44,277 bases of DNA from Prevotella sp. (GTDB lineage Bacteria; Bacteroidota; Bacteroidia; Bacteroidales; Bacteroidaceae): NCBI GenBank assembly GCA_016285075.1, contig JAEEQB010000040.1:1-44277 (forward strand), in the 5' to 3' direction. The position numbers and the translations under genes were made by a program. A model generated the notes under the pieces. That model was not told where the DNA came from and made no database searches. It worked only from the letters and a program-made list of their open reading frames with translations. Below, in pieces: positions 32,206 through 41,055 of the stretch (within the stretch, counting starts at the first letter, position 1; every line of letters starts with the position of its first letter).

Positions 32206-33270
32206 TTAAAAACATTCTTTATTCTCGTTCGTTGCTGTATCGTTCATTGCTGTAGTACAGCAACAGGCAGAACAAATAGAACGGGCCATTTCATTCAGCG
32301 AGAGGCACTGGTCACGGCGGATGGCGATGCGCTCATTGTGATGCTCCCAAGGAGCAAGGATGAGAAGACGTCCTTCGGCACATGCCTCCATCCGCTTGCC
32401 ACCAGGCTTCGCCAAGTCGGTGAAGCCATTCTCCTGAAGGACAATCAAAGGAAATCCCTGTTCAAAAGCGGCACGCATCACAGCCTTCTCGCCTGGCGAG
32501 ATGGAGGGCGAGACCAACACAGCGCCTTTCGCTGCTGCTTTTGTAAAGTAAGTCACGCTTTCCTGTATCTCCGTCTCCGTCAGTCGGCGGGAGCATTGCA
32601 CTTGCAACAGGACGGGCCGCTGCAAAAGAAACCTATTGCCAATGGCAGAGAACGACATGTTTCCAACAGTCAAGTCCCTCTGTACGCGGAAAAGGTCGGG
32701 ATGCTCCCTTTTCATCAGCAGTCGGCGCGGGTTGTCTCGCAAGTAGTCGTTCCACCGCTTCAGTTGTCCTTCTCGCAGCAAAAGCTTGTCGTTGTAGCTC
32801 GGTTCAAAGAGCAGGCCGTGTTTGCGGTCTGTTTTTGCTTGTTGCTGTAGTACAGCAACAGACGGGACGAGCAAACGGAAGGCTTTGTTGCAGCCCTGTT
32901 TGAAGCCGAGCAGCACCTTCCCAAGCGGCTTCTCTATGCGATCCTTCACAAAGAGGATGCCATGGAAATGGTCGGGCATCAGCTGAAAGGCCAGCACATC
33001 TATTTGCGGGTAGCGCAAGGCTATCTCATGCCAGCACTGTTCCACATACCGCCCCAGTTCCGTGGGCTCTGTACGCGGCGCGTCGGGCGTATCAGTAGGT
33101 GCCTCACTCTTTCCCACGACCTGGCCCAACAAAGGTTTGCGGCTCTCGGTCACCATCGTTATCATATACATCTGCCGTTCCTGATAGTCATGCCCCACCA
33201 TACGGCGATGCATCGAAGGAATCTTCTCACCGGCAAAGGCTTTCTGTTTCTCGTAGGTCTCTTTGTCCAT
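32206..33270 (-). CDS. Y1/HUH transposase (REP-associated type) with DprA-like C-terminal domain
   Basis: The 354-residue protein starts at 33270 (MDKETYEKQKAF); the ATG at 33285 would leave almost no leader after the promoter at 33296-33303. The N-terminal half is a Y1 single-strand transposase: HUH motif H101 and H103 in LMPDHFHGILFV, and a likely catalytic tyrosine Y176 in WNDYLRDNPRR. Residues about 215-330 resemble a Rossmann domain of the DprA/LOG kind (AVLVSPSISPGEKAVM, GFPLIVLQENGF, ACAEGRLLILAPWEH). Such fused proteins occur in Bacteroidales as single, non-IS genes, as RAYTs do. There are no IS ends or target duplications in view. Two identical palindromes lie inside the gene. The C-terminal tail (SACCCTTAMN onward) is partly encoded by one of them. 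Confidence 0.82.
   Translation of the reverse strand: MDKETYEKQKAFAGEKIPSMHRRMVGHDYQERQMYMITMVTESRKPLLGQVVGKSEAPTDTPDAPRTEPTELGRYVEQCWHEIALRYPQIDVLAFQLMPDHFHGILFVKDRIEKPLGKVLLGFKQGCNKAFRLLVPSVAVLQQQAKTDRKHGLLFEPSYNDKLLLREGQLKRWNDYLRDNPRRLLMKREHPDLFRVQRDLTVGNMSFSAIGNRFLLQRPVLLQVQCSRRLTETEIQESVTYFTKAAAKGAVLVSPSISPGEKAVMRAAFEQGFPLIVLQENGFTDLAKPGGKRMEACAEGRLLILAPWEHHNERIAIRRDQCLSLNEMARSICSACCCTTAMNDTATNENKECF
32247..32263. repeat. REP-like palindrome, copy 1
   Basis: TTGCTGTAGTACAGCAA has 8-base arms (TTGCTGTA/TACAGCAA) around one base and a central GTAG-containing core. It lies at the 3' end of the transposase gene. A partial extra copy of the left arm (GTTGCTGTA) lies 16 bases before it, at 32231-32239. 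Confidence 0.75.
32842..32858. repeat. REP-like palindrome, copy 2
   Basis: This is an exact second copy of TTGCTGTAGTACAGCAA, 595 bases from copy 1 and also inside the transposase gene, where it encodes AVLQQQ between the HUH and tyrosine motifs. The identity extends three bases beyond (CAG). Confidence 0.75.
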
Positions 33271-33295
33271 CGTGTAGCAACTCATTATTCGGCGA

Positions 33296-33303
33296 CAAAG
33301 GTA
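33296..33303 (-). promoter_or_regulatory. -7 box of the transposase gene
   Basis: The minus strand reads TACCTTTG, 25 bases upstream of the ATG at 33270. It makes the downstream ATG more plausible than the one at 33285. Confidence 0.55.
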
Positions 33304-33380
33304 TGAAGAAATCCTGTTTGTAGCAAACTTCTGGTTATGTTTTAGTAATGATAAACCATTTGTTAGTGATTTTACTCATT

Positions 33381-33470
33381 CTATACGTGACCAGCAGTGT
33401 CCACCTTTAACTGAGCATTGGAAGCAATAGCAATACTTAAGCCTGCAACTAATAAGAATACTTTTTTCAT
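33381..33470 (-). pseudogene. Signal-peptide remnant of a secreted protein
   Basis: A 29-codon frame on the minus strand reads MKKVFLLVAGLSIAIASNAQ followed by LKVDTAGHV and a stop. The first 20 residues are a textbook Bacteroidetes signal peptide with cleavage after NAQ, and LKVD(T/S)xGHV is how several larger exported proteins begin in this group. With only nine mature residues it is most likely the start of a gene whose remainder was deleted. A genuine micro-protein is possible. It follows the BlaI-like gene by 36 bases. Confidence 0.55.
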
Positions 33471-33506
33471 TGTTTTGTTTGTATTATGTTATTGATTATT
33501 GATTAA

Positions 33507-33803
33507 TTATAGTTCTTTAATAGGAGTGCCGACCGTCGGCATTGTGCTTCCGTGCTGGCACTCCGAATAGATTTCATAGTCCTGCTCTGAAATGAGAGCA
33601 TAGTATTGGTAGGTGGATCCGTACTGTTTATGGTCTACATAGCCCTTCTGCTCCAGCCGGCGCACGAAAGTGGACAATGTGTTGAAATGGGGACGCGGCT
33701 CTTCGTAATGCTCAAGAAGCTCACGAACGAACATTGGGCCGTTCTGCCAGAACAGCTCCATTATTCCCCGTTCTTTATTCGTTAGTTTCTTCAAATTTTC
33801 CAT
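33507..33803 (-). CDS. BlaI/MecI/CopY-like repressor, C-terminally shortened
   Basis: The 98-residue protein has the winged helix of the BlaI family: LTNKERGIMELFWQNGPMFV, then RELLEHYEEPRPHFNTLSTF and VRRLEQKGYVDHKQYGSTYQ (helix-turn-helix, recognition helix and wing). Family members normally run to about 120 residues with a C-terminal dimerisation helix pair; here the sequence departs after ALISEQDYEIY and ends with an unrelated tail (STMPTVGTPIKEL). The BlaR1-type membrane protease that normally accompanies it is absent. The gene is probably a decayed or altered copy that could bind DNA weakly or not at all. It lies between a truncated permease and a secreted-protein remnant. Confidence 0.75.
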   Translation of the reverse strand: MENLKKLTNKERGIMELFWQNGPMFVRELLEHYEEPRPHFNTLSTFVRRLEQKGYVDHKQYGSTYQYYALISEQDYEIYSECQHGSTMPTVGTPIKEL

Positions 33804-33849
33804 ACCAAACTTTCATTATCATAAATAAGTCTCTATTTGCCATCCATCG

Positions 33850-34140
33850 TTAGAGGCCTTGAATGCTAAACGTCATATTGTAGCCAGCCATAGAGCACCA
33901 GTCTTCCACCTCAGGAAAGCAGTCTTTCAGTCGCTCGCCTACACGGAAGTTCGACATCATGCACATTTCATTGCCAACGACGAAAGTCCTGTCAGCACGC
34001 GTCTGGTAGTTCTCTACCGTTGTCTGGCGATAGATGAGGTCACCCAACAACAGCAGGAAGGTCATCGAGAGGCAAAGCCCAACGATATTGATAATGGTAA
34101 ACAGCCGATGCCGACTCAGGAATTTCAGATAACTGTTCAT
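33850..34140 (-). pseudogene. N-terminal fragment of an FtsX/MacB-type permease
   Basis: The frame codes for 96 residues starting MNSYLKFLSRHRLFTIINIV and continuing through the first TM helix and the start of the periplasmic domain (ENYQTRADRTFVVGNEMCMM), then stops. It aligns without gaps to the first 95 residues of the 791-residue permease at 26957-29332 (FLSR, INI.GL, GD, RQ, ADR, GNE, PEVE). About 700 residues are missing. It follows the complete permease by 50 bases, so it marks the deleted 3' end of this operon. Confidence 0.85.
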
Positions 34141-34190
34141 GTTTCTTTTTATGCGATATTTTGCTAATAACGGTAGAATTCACCCGACAG

Positions 34191-36581
34191 TTACTCCGTC
34201 TTGATGCTGTTGACGGGATTCTCCGAGGCAATGCGCCAGCTCTGGATGACAACCGTCAGGAGAGTGACGAGGGCGACGGCGAGCAGAGCCAGCGGGAAGA
34301 GCCACCAGTAGATAGGTGTGCGCTCGGCAAAGGATTGGAGCCACTCACGACCGATATAGTAGGCAAGAGGGGCGGCTATAATGAAACTGCCGATGAGTAG
34401 CCACACGTATCGTCGGCAGAGCATCGTCAGAATTTCGACCGTAGAGGAGCCGAACACCTTGCGGATGCCAATTTCCTTGCGGCGATACTCCGTCTCGAAC
34501 ATCGTCATACAGAACACGCCAATCAAGGTGATAATCAGGCAGATAAGCGAAAATACAAGCACCTGACGAATAAAGCGGAACTCGTCCTCATAGAGCCGTT
34601 CCAGCTGCTGGTCGAGGAATTTAGCCTCTACCTTCTCGCCACTGCCCATGGCCGTGAGCCGCTGGCTTACCTGCTGGCGCACGGCCAGTTTATCGACACC
34701 CTTGCCCACACGAATGTTCAACATACCCAACTGGTCGCCCCACTGGCTGTACTTCTCGCCGAAGATGATGAAGGCGACGGGATCCTGCGTGCGGTCCTGA
34801 CGGGTGGAGGCATAGCGCACGTTCTCACAGACACCGACAACCGTCAGGTCGCCCTGCAGCAGCGGCTTGTCCATTTCTACCCACGGCCACTGCTTGCGGG
34901 CGGCCTCGTTGATGATGTAGCAGTCGCCGTCGTGTTCGTTGAAGTCGCGGCCTTCGATGACCTTGATACCCATGGTGCACAGGTAGTGGTAATCCACGGG
35001 CAGGCAGGTGAAGGTAATCCTATGGTCATTGTCACCGCGCCCCCATGTCATATATCCGTTTTGCGAACCCAACACGAAGCGTGAAAAACTGACATCCTCG
35101 ACACCGCCTATTTGCATCAGTTCCGTACGCAGAGCATTTTTCTTAGGTCTCAACTCGTCGGTGAGCTGTGCATAGAGTACTTCGTCTTTCGCGAAGCCGT
35201 AGTCGGAATGGTAGATGAAACGACTCTGCAAGAGAAGGATGCCGATGTAGGTGACCATCGTGAGAGCAATGCCGATTTGCAGACAGACGAGGGACGTGCG
35301 TAGCTTTCGTCCTTTCGGTGTAAGGCCGAAGGAGCCTTTGAGGGCGAGGGCAGGCTGGAACGAGGTGGCAAAGAAGGCAGGATAGCTGCCTGCAGCTATG
35401 CCTACTGCGATGGCTATCAGAGCGGTGAGAAAGGCAACACCAAGGTTAGCGGAAAGGCTGGGGTCGCCCAGCAGCAGTTCGCTTTGCCAGCGTGATACGG
35501 CAATGGAAAGAACAAGAGCCAAGGCACAAGCCAGCAAAGCGGTGACAACGGTCTCGCTCACCATCCCGATGCGTAACCGCCACAGGCTCTCTCCTAAGAC
35601 GCGGCGCGTGTTGAGACCTTTAATGCGCATGGGACTCTCGGCCAGTACGAAGTTGAGGAAGTTGATGGCGGCGATGACGATGATGAGCAGCGAGGCGAGT
35701 TCAAGAATGAAGAGCATGGCTGGGTTGCCTTTGTCATCTGAGCTGACACCAGAGAAATAGGTGTCGTGAATAGGAGTCAAGCGGAATTCGTAGTGAAACT
35801 GGGCATCAAACTGCGCCTTGATGTCTGCCTCCTGACTCTCGTTGAACTGGCCAGCGGCAACAGCCTGCCCCCACTGTTCGCGCCACATCAACCCTCGCAT
35901 CTGCTCGGGGAAGTCCTTCAGCAGGGCCTCGGCATCGACGTTCTCGGCCAGCTTCACGTAGAGGTTGTAGCTCCATTCGCTCCATTCGTCAAGGTCTCTT
36001 CGGCTGGCATAATAGACGTTGTTCTTCATTGAGCAGTTGTCGGGGAAGTCATCATAGACGCCTTGTATGGTCAGTGTGTCGCTCTTTGAATAGAATGACT
36101 CGCCAGCCACGTCGACACGCCCAAAGACCTTGCGGGCCAGCGAGGCTGGGATGATGGCACTGTGTTCCCCATAGTCGTCCCACGACAGGCGGCCGTCGAG
36201 GCAGCGGGCGCCGACAGCCCCGAAGGGCGTCAGGTTAGTGCCGATACAGGGATGCTCAACTGTGGTCTCGCCGATGATTATTTCCCTCCAGTCTACCCAT
36301 GTGCACAGTTCCGATACGGCCTCCACCTGTGGCAGCCTGGCTATGAGCGCGTTGATAGGACGGCTGCAGTTGATGCCCCACTGTGCGTCGGGGTTCATCT
36401 TCGACTCTAAGCGAAAGACACGGTCACCATCGGGGATGGAGGCATTGTAAGAACGATTATACACCACCTGCGTCATCAACAGGTAGAAGGCGGCTAGGGC
36501 TACTGTGAGTCCGATGAAATTAAGTACCGTCGCAGTCTTGAAGCGACGTGCCATGTAGAGCATGTTTCTGAGTATGTTCAT
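34191..36581 (-). CDS. FtsX/MacB-type ABC permease (double-repeat)
   Basis: This 796-residue inner-membrane permease has an N-terminal TM helix (TVLNFIGLTVALAAFYLLMT), a first periplasmic domain (about 45-270), TM blocks near 285-420, a second periplasmic domain (about 470-670) and a final three-helix FtsX block with the coupling helix EYRRKEIGIRKVFGSSTVEI; it ends NPVNSIKTE. It is a third paralogue, distinct from the two in the 24-29 kb operon. It follows the HlyD-type adaptor by 27 bases. Its own operon has no ATPase, so it presumably depends on the ATPase at 23887-24561 or on one outside the window. Confidence 0.92.
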   Translation of the reverse strand: MNILRNMLYMARRFKTATVLNFIGLTVALAAFYLLMTQVVYNRSYNASIPDGDRVFRLESKMNPDAQWGINCSRPINALIARLPQVEAVSELCTWVDWREIIIGETTVEHPCIGTNLTPFGAVGARCLDGRLSWDDYGEHSAIIPASLARKVFGRVDVAGESFYSKSDTLTIQGVYDDFPDNCSMKNNVYYASRRDLDEWSEWSYNLYVKLAENVDAEALLKDFPEQMRGLMWREQWGQAVAAGQFNESQEADIKAQFDAQFHYEFRLTPIHDTYFSGVSSDDKGNPAMLFILELASLLIIVIAAINFLNFVLAESPMRIKGLNTRRVLGESLWRLRIGMVSETVVTALLACALALVLSIAVSRWQSELLLGDPSLSANLGVAFLTALIAIAVGIAAGSYPAFFATSFQPALALKGSFGLTPKGRKLRTSLVCLQIGIALTMVTYIGILLLQSRFIYHSDYGFAKDEVLYAQLTDELRPKKNALRTELMQIGGVEDVSFSRFVLGSQNGYMTWGRGDNDHRITFTCLPVDYHYLCTMGIKVIEGRDFNEHDGDCYIINEAARKQWPWVEMDKPLLQGDLTVVGVCENVRYASTRQDRTQDPVAFIIFGEKYSQWGDQLGMLNIRVGKGVDKLAVRQQVSQRLTAMGSGEKVEAKFLDQQLERLYEDEFRFIRQVLVFSLICLIITLIGVFCMTMFETEYRRKEIGIRKVFGSSTVEILTMLCRRYVWLLIGSFIIAAPLAYYIGREWLQSFAERTPIYWWLFPLALLAVALVTLLTVVIQSWRIASENPVNSIKTE

Positions 36582-36608
36582 ATCTCGATTACGTTTAATT
36601 CGTTGTCT

Positions 36609-37862
36609 TTATCTGATTACTAATACTTCATTGTCCTTAAATGCTTCGTAACCGCTGGTGACGACACGCTCACCCGGCTCCAACCCTTCAAGCACCTCGT
36701 AGTGCTGAGGATTCTGGCGGCCCACGCGGATGGGGCGGCGATAGGCTTTGCTGCCGTCGGCGGAGAGCACGAAGATCCATTGGCCGCCTGTGGTCTGGAA
36801 GAACGTGCCGCGAGGGATGATGATGGCCTGCTCAGGCTGGCCCAGTTCGAGGTCGATATAGTAGGTCTGGCCTGTGCGGATGTTCTCAGGGCGCTCGCCT
36901 CTGAAGATGAAGTCGCAGCGGAATTTGCCCTCGCGCACCTCAGGATAGACCTTGCGAACCTGAAGCTGATACTGCTTGTCGCCCCGCGTAAAAGTGGCAG
37001 TAAGCCCTTGACGGACACGATCGATATAGTGCTCGTCAATCTGTGCCTGAACCTTATAGTCGCTGAGGTCGTTCAGCTGACCAATCTTCTGTCCCGGCTG
37101 AATGCTCTGGCCCAGCTCCACATCGAGCAAGCCCAGTTCGCCGTCGATGGCCGAGCGCACTTCGAGTTTATCCTTACGCTGGCGAACCAACACTACATTG
37201 CGACGCATGTTCTGAAGGTTGTCCTCCATCTGGTCCATCTGAACGGTGCGATAGATGGAGTCTTGCTTCAGGCGCTTTGAGACCAAAGAGCGTTTCTTGG
37301 CAGAAAGCTGGTAGTCCTCCTGCGACTGCAAATAATCTTCCTTGCTAATCAATTTCTCTCCATAGAGCCGTTTGTTCTGCTCGAAAGTTCGCTGCTTGCG
37401 CTGGGTGTCCATATCCAGCTGGGCCTGCTCCGTCTGGTTGTTCAGACGGTCCTGTTGCATCGCCACTTGGGTATTGCGAAGCAGGTTCTGCTTCTCTGCA
37501 AGTTCGGCTTCGGCATTCAGAATCTGCAGGTCGAGGTTGCTGTTCGAGAGGCGGACGATGACATCACCCTTCTTCACCATCGTGCCCTCCTCGACCACCT
37601 TCTCCATCACGATGCCACCCTCCTCGGGCGAAATCTGAACAATCTGAATGGGCATCACCTGTCCGTTGGTACGCACATAGTCCTTAAACTCAGCGCGCTG
37701 CACGTCGCTGACGGTCAGTTCGTCCTTATTCACTTTCAGCGTTGAGGCGTGATTGCCGAATATCACCCAAGCCAGTATCACCAGCAAGAGACATCCTCCT
37801 GCTGCATATGGCCAGTACTTCATCAGTCGCTGCTTTTTTGTCTTTTCAATTACTCTATCCAT
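36609..37862 (-). CDS. Periplasmic adaptor (HlyD/RND membrane-fusion) protein
   Basis: The 417-residue adaptor links an inner-membrane transporter to a TolC-type channel. It has a single N-terminal membrane anchor (YWPYAAGGCLLLVILAWVIF, residues 16-35), a lipoyl-like half (QISPEEGGIVMEKVVEEGTM), a long coiled-coil hairpin (about 100-225, rich in Q, L, R and E: ILNAEAELAEKQNLLRNTQ), the second lipoyl half (VRSAIDGELGLLDVELGQSI), a beta-barrel domain and a membrane-proximal domain ending EPGERVVTSGYEAFKDNEVL. It lies 38 bases after the tolC-like gene and 27 before the permease. Confidence 0.92.
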   Translation of the reverse strand: MDRVIEKTKKQRLMKYWPYAAGGCLLLVILAWVIFGNHASTLKVNKDELTVSDVQRAEFKDYVRTNGQVMPIQIVQISPEEGGIVMEKVVEEGTMVKKGDVIVRLSNSNLDLQILNAEAELAEKQNLLRNTQVAMQQDRLNNQTEQAQLDMDTQRKQRTFEQNKRLYGEKLISKEDYLQSQEDYQLSAKKRSLVSKRLKQDSIYRTVQMDQMEDNLQNMRRNVVLVRQRKDKLEVRSAIDGELGLLDVELGQSIQPGQKIGQLNDLSDYKVQAQIDEHYIDRVRQGLTATFTRGDKQYQLQVRKVYPEVREGKFRCDFIFRGERPENIRTGQTYYIDLELGQPEQAIIIPRGTFFQTTGGQWIFVLSADGSKAYRRPIRVGRQNPQHYEVLEGLEPGERVVTSGYEAFKDNEVLVIR

Positions 37863-37900
37863 GACTATTTACTTTTTTACTACAGTGCCACGTTTTTATA

Positions 37901-39217
<1,317 letters not shown>

Positions 39218-39237
39218 AATCGTTTCGTTTTACACTG

Positions 39238-39245
39238 CAAAATTA
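39238..39245 (-). promoter_or_regulatory. -7 box of the tolC-hlyD-permease operon
   Basis: The minus strand reads TAATTTTG followed by CAGTGT, nearly identical to the box of the other transporter operon at 29377-29384. The start codon is 21 bases away. No TTTG at -33. Confidence 0.6.
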
Positions 39246-39295
39246 GCACTTTTCATTTATTCTTCATCACTTAACGAAACGCCAAGATGCAAATC

Positions 39296-39333
39296 GTCTA
39301 AAAATTAGACAGTCGGCTGTATGATTTTTAGAC
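39296..39333 (-). promoter_or_regulatory. Conserved operator element (copy B) of the transporter operons
   Basis: GTCTAAAAATTAGAC (39296-39310; palindromic except at the centre) is followed by AGTCGGCTGTATGATT and a third half-site TTTAGAC ending at 39333. It matches copy A (29435-29472) at most positions over about 40 bases, with the third half-site 23 bases from the palindrome end in both. It lies 51 bases from the tolC -7 box and about 60 bases from the -33 box of the divergent response-regulator gene. Confidence 0.75.
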
Positions 39334-39374
39334 AGAAACATGAAAGCTGGCTTCGCCGAAGGCACTCCCGTTCG

Positions 39375-39422
39375 GAAAAGCTCAAATAAATTTGGCTTTT
39401 CGCTCTCTTATTCGTACCTTTG
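39375..39422 (+). promoter_or_regulatory. Promoter of the two-component genes, with overlapping palindrome
   Basis: TTTG at 39391-39394 and TACCTTTG at 39415-39422 are 20 bases apart, a full consensus promoter. The start site would be near 39429, 11 bases before the ATG at 39440. The -33 box lies inside a 12-bp inverted repeat: GAAAAGC (39375) with GCTTTTC (39395) and CAAAT (39383) with ATTTG (39390) around an AA centre. A protein bound there would block or modulate the promoter. Confidence 0.7.
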
Positions 39423-39439
39423 TGCCCAAAACAGCAACG

Positions 39440-39964
39440 ATGAAACAATACGGAGCGATATTAATTGTAGATGACAATGCCTCTATCCTGACGGCGATGC
39501 ACTATCTGCTGGAAGGTCTGTTCGAACAAGTGCTGACCTTGGAGCGACCGGATGGCATTCTGAAACTGATGGCCCAGCAGCCCATCGACCTGGTGCTGCT
39601 CGACATGAACTTCTCATTAGGGGTAAACAGCGGGCAGGAAGGACTGCTCTGGCTTCGCACCATCCGCAAACAGCATCCTCAGACACCCGTTGTGCTGCTG
39701 ACAGCTTACGCTGATGTGAATCTGGCAGTAAAAGGACTGAAAAACGGAGCTGCCGATTTCATCACCAAACCTTGGGACAATGACGAACTGGTGCACAAAC
39801 TAAAGGATGTGCTTGACATGCAGAGCGAGATCGTCAGCCTCGATGAGATGGAAAAGGAACATATCCGCCGCACCATCGATCACTGTCATGGTAATCTCAC
39901 CCAGGCAGCAGAACTACTGGGTATCACTCGGCAGACGCTCTATAACAAGATGAAACGGTTATAA
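39440..39964 (+). CDS. Response regulator with Fis-type HTH, lacking the AAA+ domain
   Basis: The 174-residue regulator starts at 39440 (MKQYGAILIVDDNASILTAM), just after its promoter. Residues 1-120 form a receiver: acidic pair D11/D12, phosphorylation site D55 in VLLDMNF, LLTAYAD and the conserved lysine in FITKPWDNDEL. After a short linker (QSEIVSLDEMEKEHI) the last 35 residues are a Fis-type helix-turn-helix (CHGNLTQAAELLGITRQTLY). This is NtrC architecture without the sigma-54 ATPase, as in the RegA/ActR/PrrA group. The histidine kinase follows after 110 bases. The gene is divergent from the tolC operon and shares its control region, so that operon is the likely target. Confidence 0.92.
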   Translation: MKQYGAILIVDDNASILTAMHYLLEGLFEQVLTLERPDGILKLMAQQPIDLVLLDMNFSLGVNSGQEGLLWLRTIRKQHPQTPVVLLTAYADVNLAVKGLKNGAADFITKPWDNDELVHKLKDVLDMQSEIVSLDEMEKEHIRRTIDHCHGNLTQAAELLGITRQTLYNKMKRL

Positions 39965-40006
39965 CGACCACTAATTACACGAATGTCACTAATCTACAGC
40001 GCGGCC

Positions 40007-40070
40007 AAATTCGTATAATTCGTAGTCAAGAATAAAAGCACACCAAAATTCGTGTAATTCGTAGTCAAGA
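40007..40070. repeat. 25-bp direct repeat between response regulator and kinase
   Basis: AAATTCGTATAATTCGTAGT plus CAAGA at 40007-40031 recurs at 40046-40070 with one change (GTGTAATT). An inverted partial copy, AATTACACGAAT, lies at 39973-39984, complementary to ATTCGTGTAATT at 40048-40059, so a hairpin can form in the mRNA between the two genes. Confidence 0.85.
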
Positions 40071-40074
40071 CAAT

Positions 40075-40944
40075 ATGAGTATCATTATTATAATAGGTGT
40101 AATCATTGTGGCGATGGTGGCGTGGTTCGTACGCCATCAGCGGAAGCTGCGTCTGCGCGCCCACCTGATGCAGGAGGCCATCCGTAACCGTGACTTCACC
40201 TTCCGTCTTCCTACCGATGGCATGTTGCCAGGCGAACGAGCCATGCAACAGACGCTGAACCAACTGGGAGAGACCATCCGACAGCAGGTGAACCAGAACG
40301 AGGTGGAATCATGGGAACGTCTTACCCGTGTGTTGACCCATGAGATCATGAACGCCACGGCACCCATCACCAGCATCAGCCAGTCAATGCTAGGCCGCAA
40401 CGATGTGAAAGGCACCCCGCTGGAGCCAGGCTTGCAGGCTATCTACGACACCAGCCGCCATCTGAGCGACTTCGTGGCCAACTACCGGAAAATGTCGGAA
40501 CTGGAGAAACCCGTATTGGCTGTCATTCCTCTTCGTCCGATGCTCGACGACGTATGTAAAGCCTATCCGGGACTGAGCTGGGAAGTGAATGTGCCTGACA
40601 ACATGGTAGTCCGCGCTGATGCCGGAATGCTTCGGCAGGTACTGATGAATCTGACCAAGAATGCAGTGGAAGCAGAAGCTGAGAAAATGGTTATTGAGGC
40701 TTCAGTCACCACTCAGCACCTTTCACTCTATATCGGCAATGATGGTCTGCCTATCCCTGCCGAGAATCGCCAGTCGCTCTTCGTACCGTTCTTTACTACG
40801 AAACGCAACGGCAATGGCATTGGCCTTTCCCTGAGCCGTCGGATGATGATACAGCAGGGAGGCATGCTCGACTTAGCCGAAAAACAACTGTGCGGGTGTC
40901 GGGCTGGATTCATCCTTACTCTGTGTAATGCAAGTGCCGAATGA
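40075..40944 (+). CDS. Sensor histidine kinase
   Basis: The 289-residue kinase is the likely partner of the preceding response regulator. It has one N-terminal TM helix (IIIIIGVIIVAMVAWFV, residues 3-19), a short linker and no recognisable periplasmic sensor domain, a DHp helix with the phosphoacceptor His89 in LTRVLTHEIMNATAPITSIS, and an ATP-binding domain with the N box NLTKNAVEAEAEK, a minimal G1 region (SLYIGNDGLPIP), the F box (FVPFFTTKRN) and the G2 box NGNGIGLSLSRRM. With one membrane segment it probably senses a signal in or at the membrane, or a partner protein. No promoter is seen between the two genes. Confidence 0.92.
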   Translation: MSIIIIIGVIIVAMVAWFVRHQRKLRLRAHLMQEAIRNRDFTFRLPTDGMLPGERAMQQTLNQLGETIRQQVNQNEVESWERLTRVLTHEIMNATAPITSISQSMLGRNDVKGTPLEPGLQAIYDTSRHLSDFVANYRKMSELEKPVLAVIPLRPMLDDVCKAYPGLSWEVNVPDNMVVRADAGMLRQVLMNLTKNAVEAEAEKMVIEASVTTQHLSLYIGNDGLPIPAENRQSLFVPFFTTKRNGNGIGLSLSRRMMIQQGGMLDLAEKQLCGCRAGFILTLCNASAE

Positions 40945-40982
40945 CGAAAAACGCGAACAGAACGAAAGTATTTATTCTTTTT

Positions 40983-41014
40983 TTTGGCCATTCGCACTTT
41001 TTGCATTATCTTTG
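40983..41014 (+). promoter_or_regulatory. Promoter of the fucose-isomerase-like gene
   Basis: TTTG at 40983-40986 and TATCTTTG at 41007-41014 are separated by 20 bases, a full Bacteroidetes consensus. Transcription should start near 41021, 35 bases before the ATG at 41056. Confidence 0.75.
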
Positions 41015-41055
41015 CGCTGAATTACTAAAACAAATACTAAAAACAGAACACATTT

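Noticed and set aside
32206..33270. IS200/IS605-type insertion sequence
   Set aside because: The Y1 domain is present, but there is no TnpB-type partner, no paired end hairpins outside the gene and the C-terminal fusion is that of domesticated, single-copy relatives.
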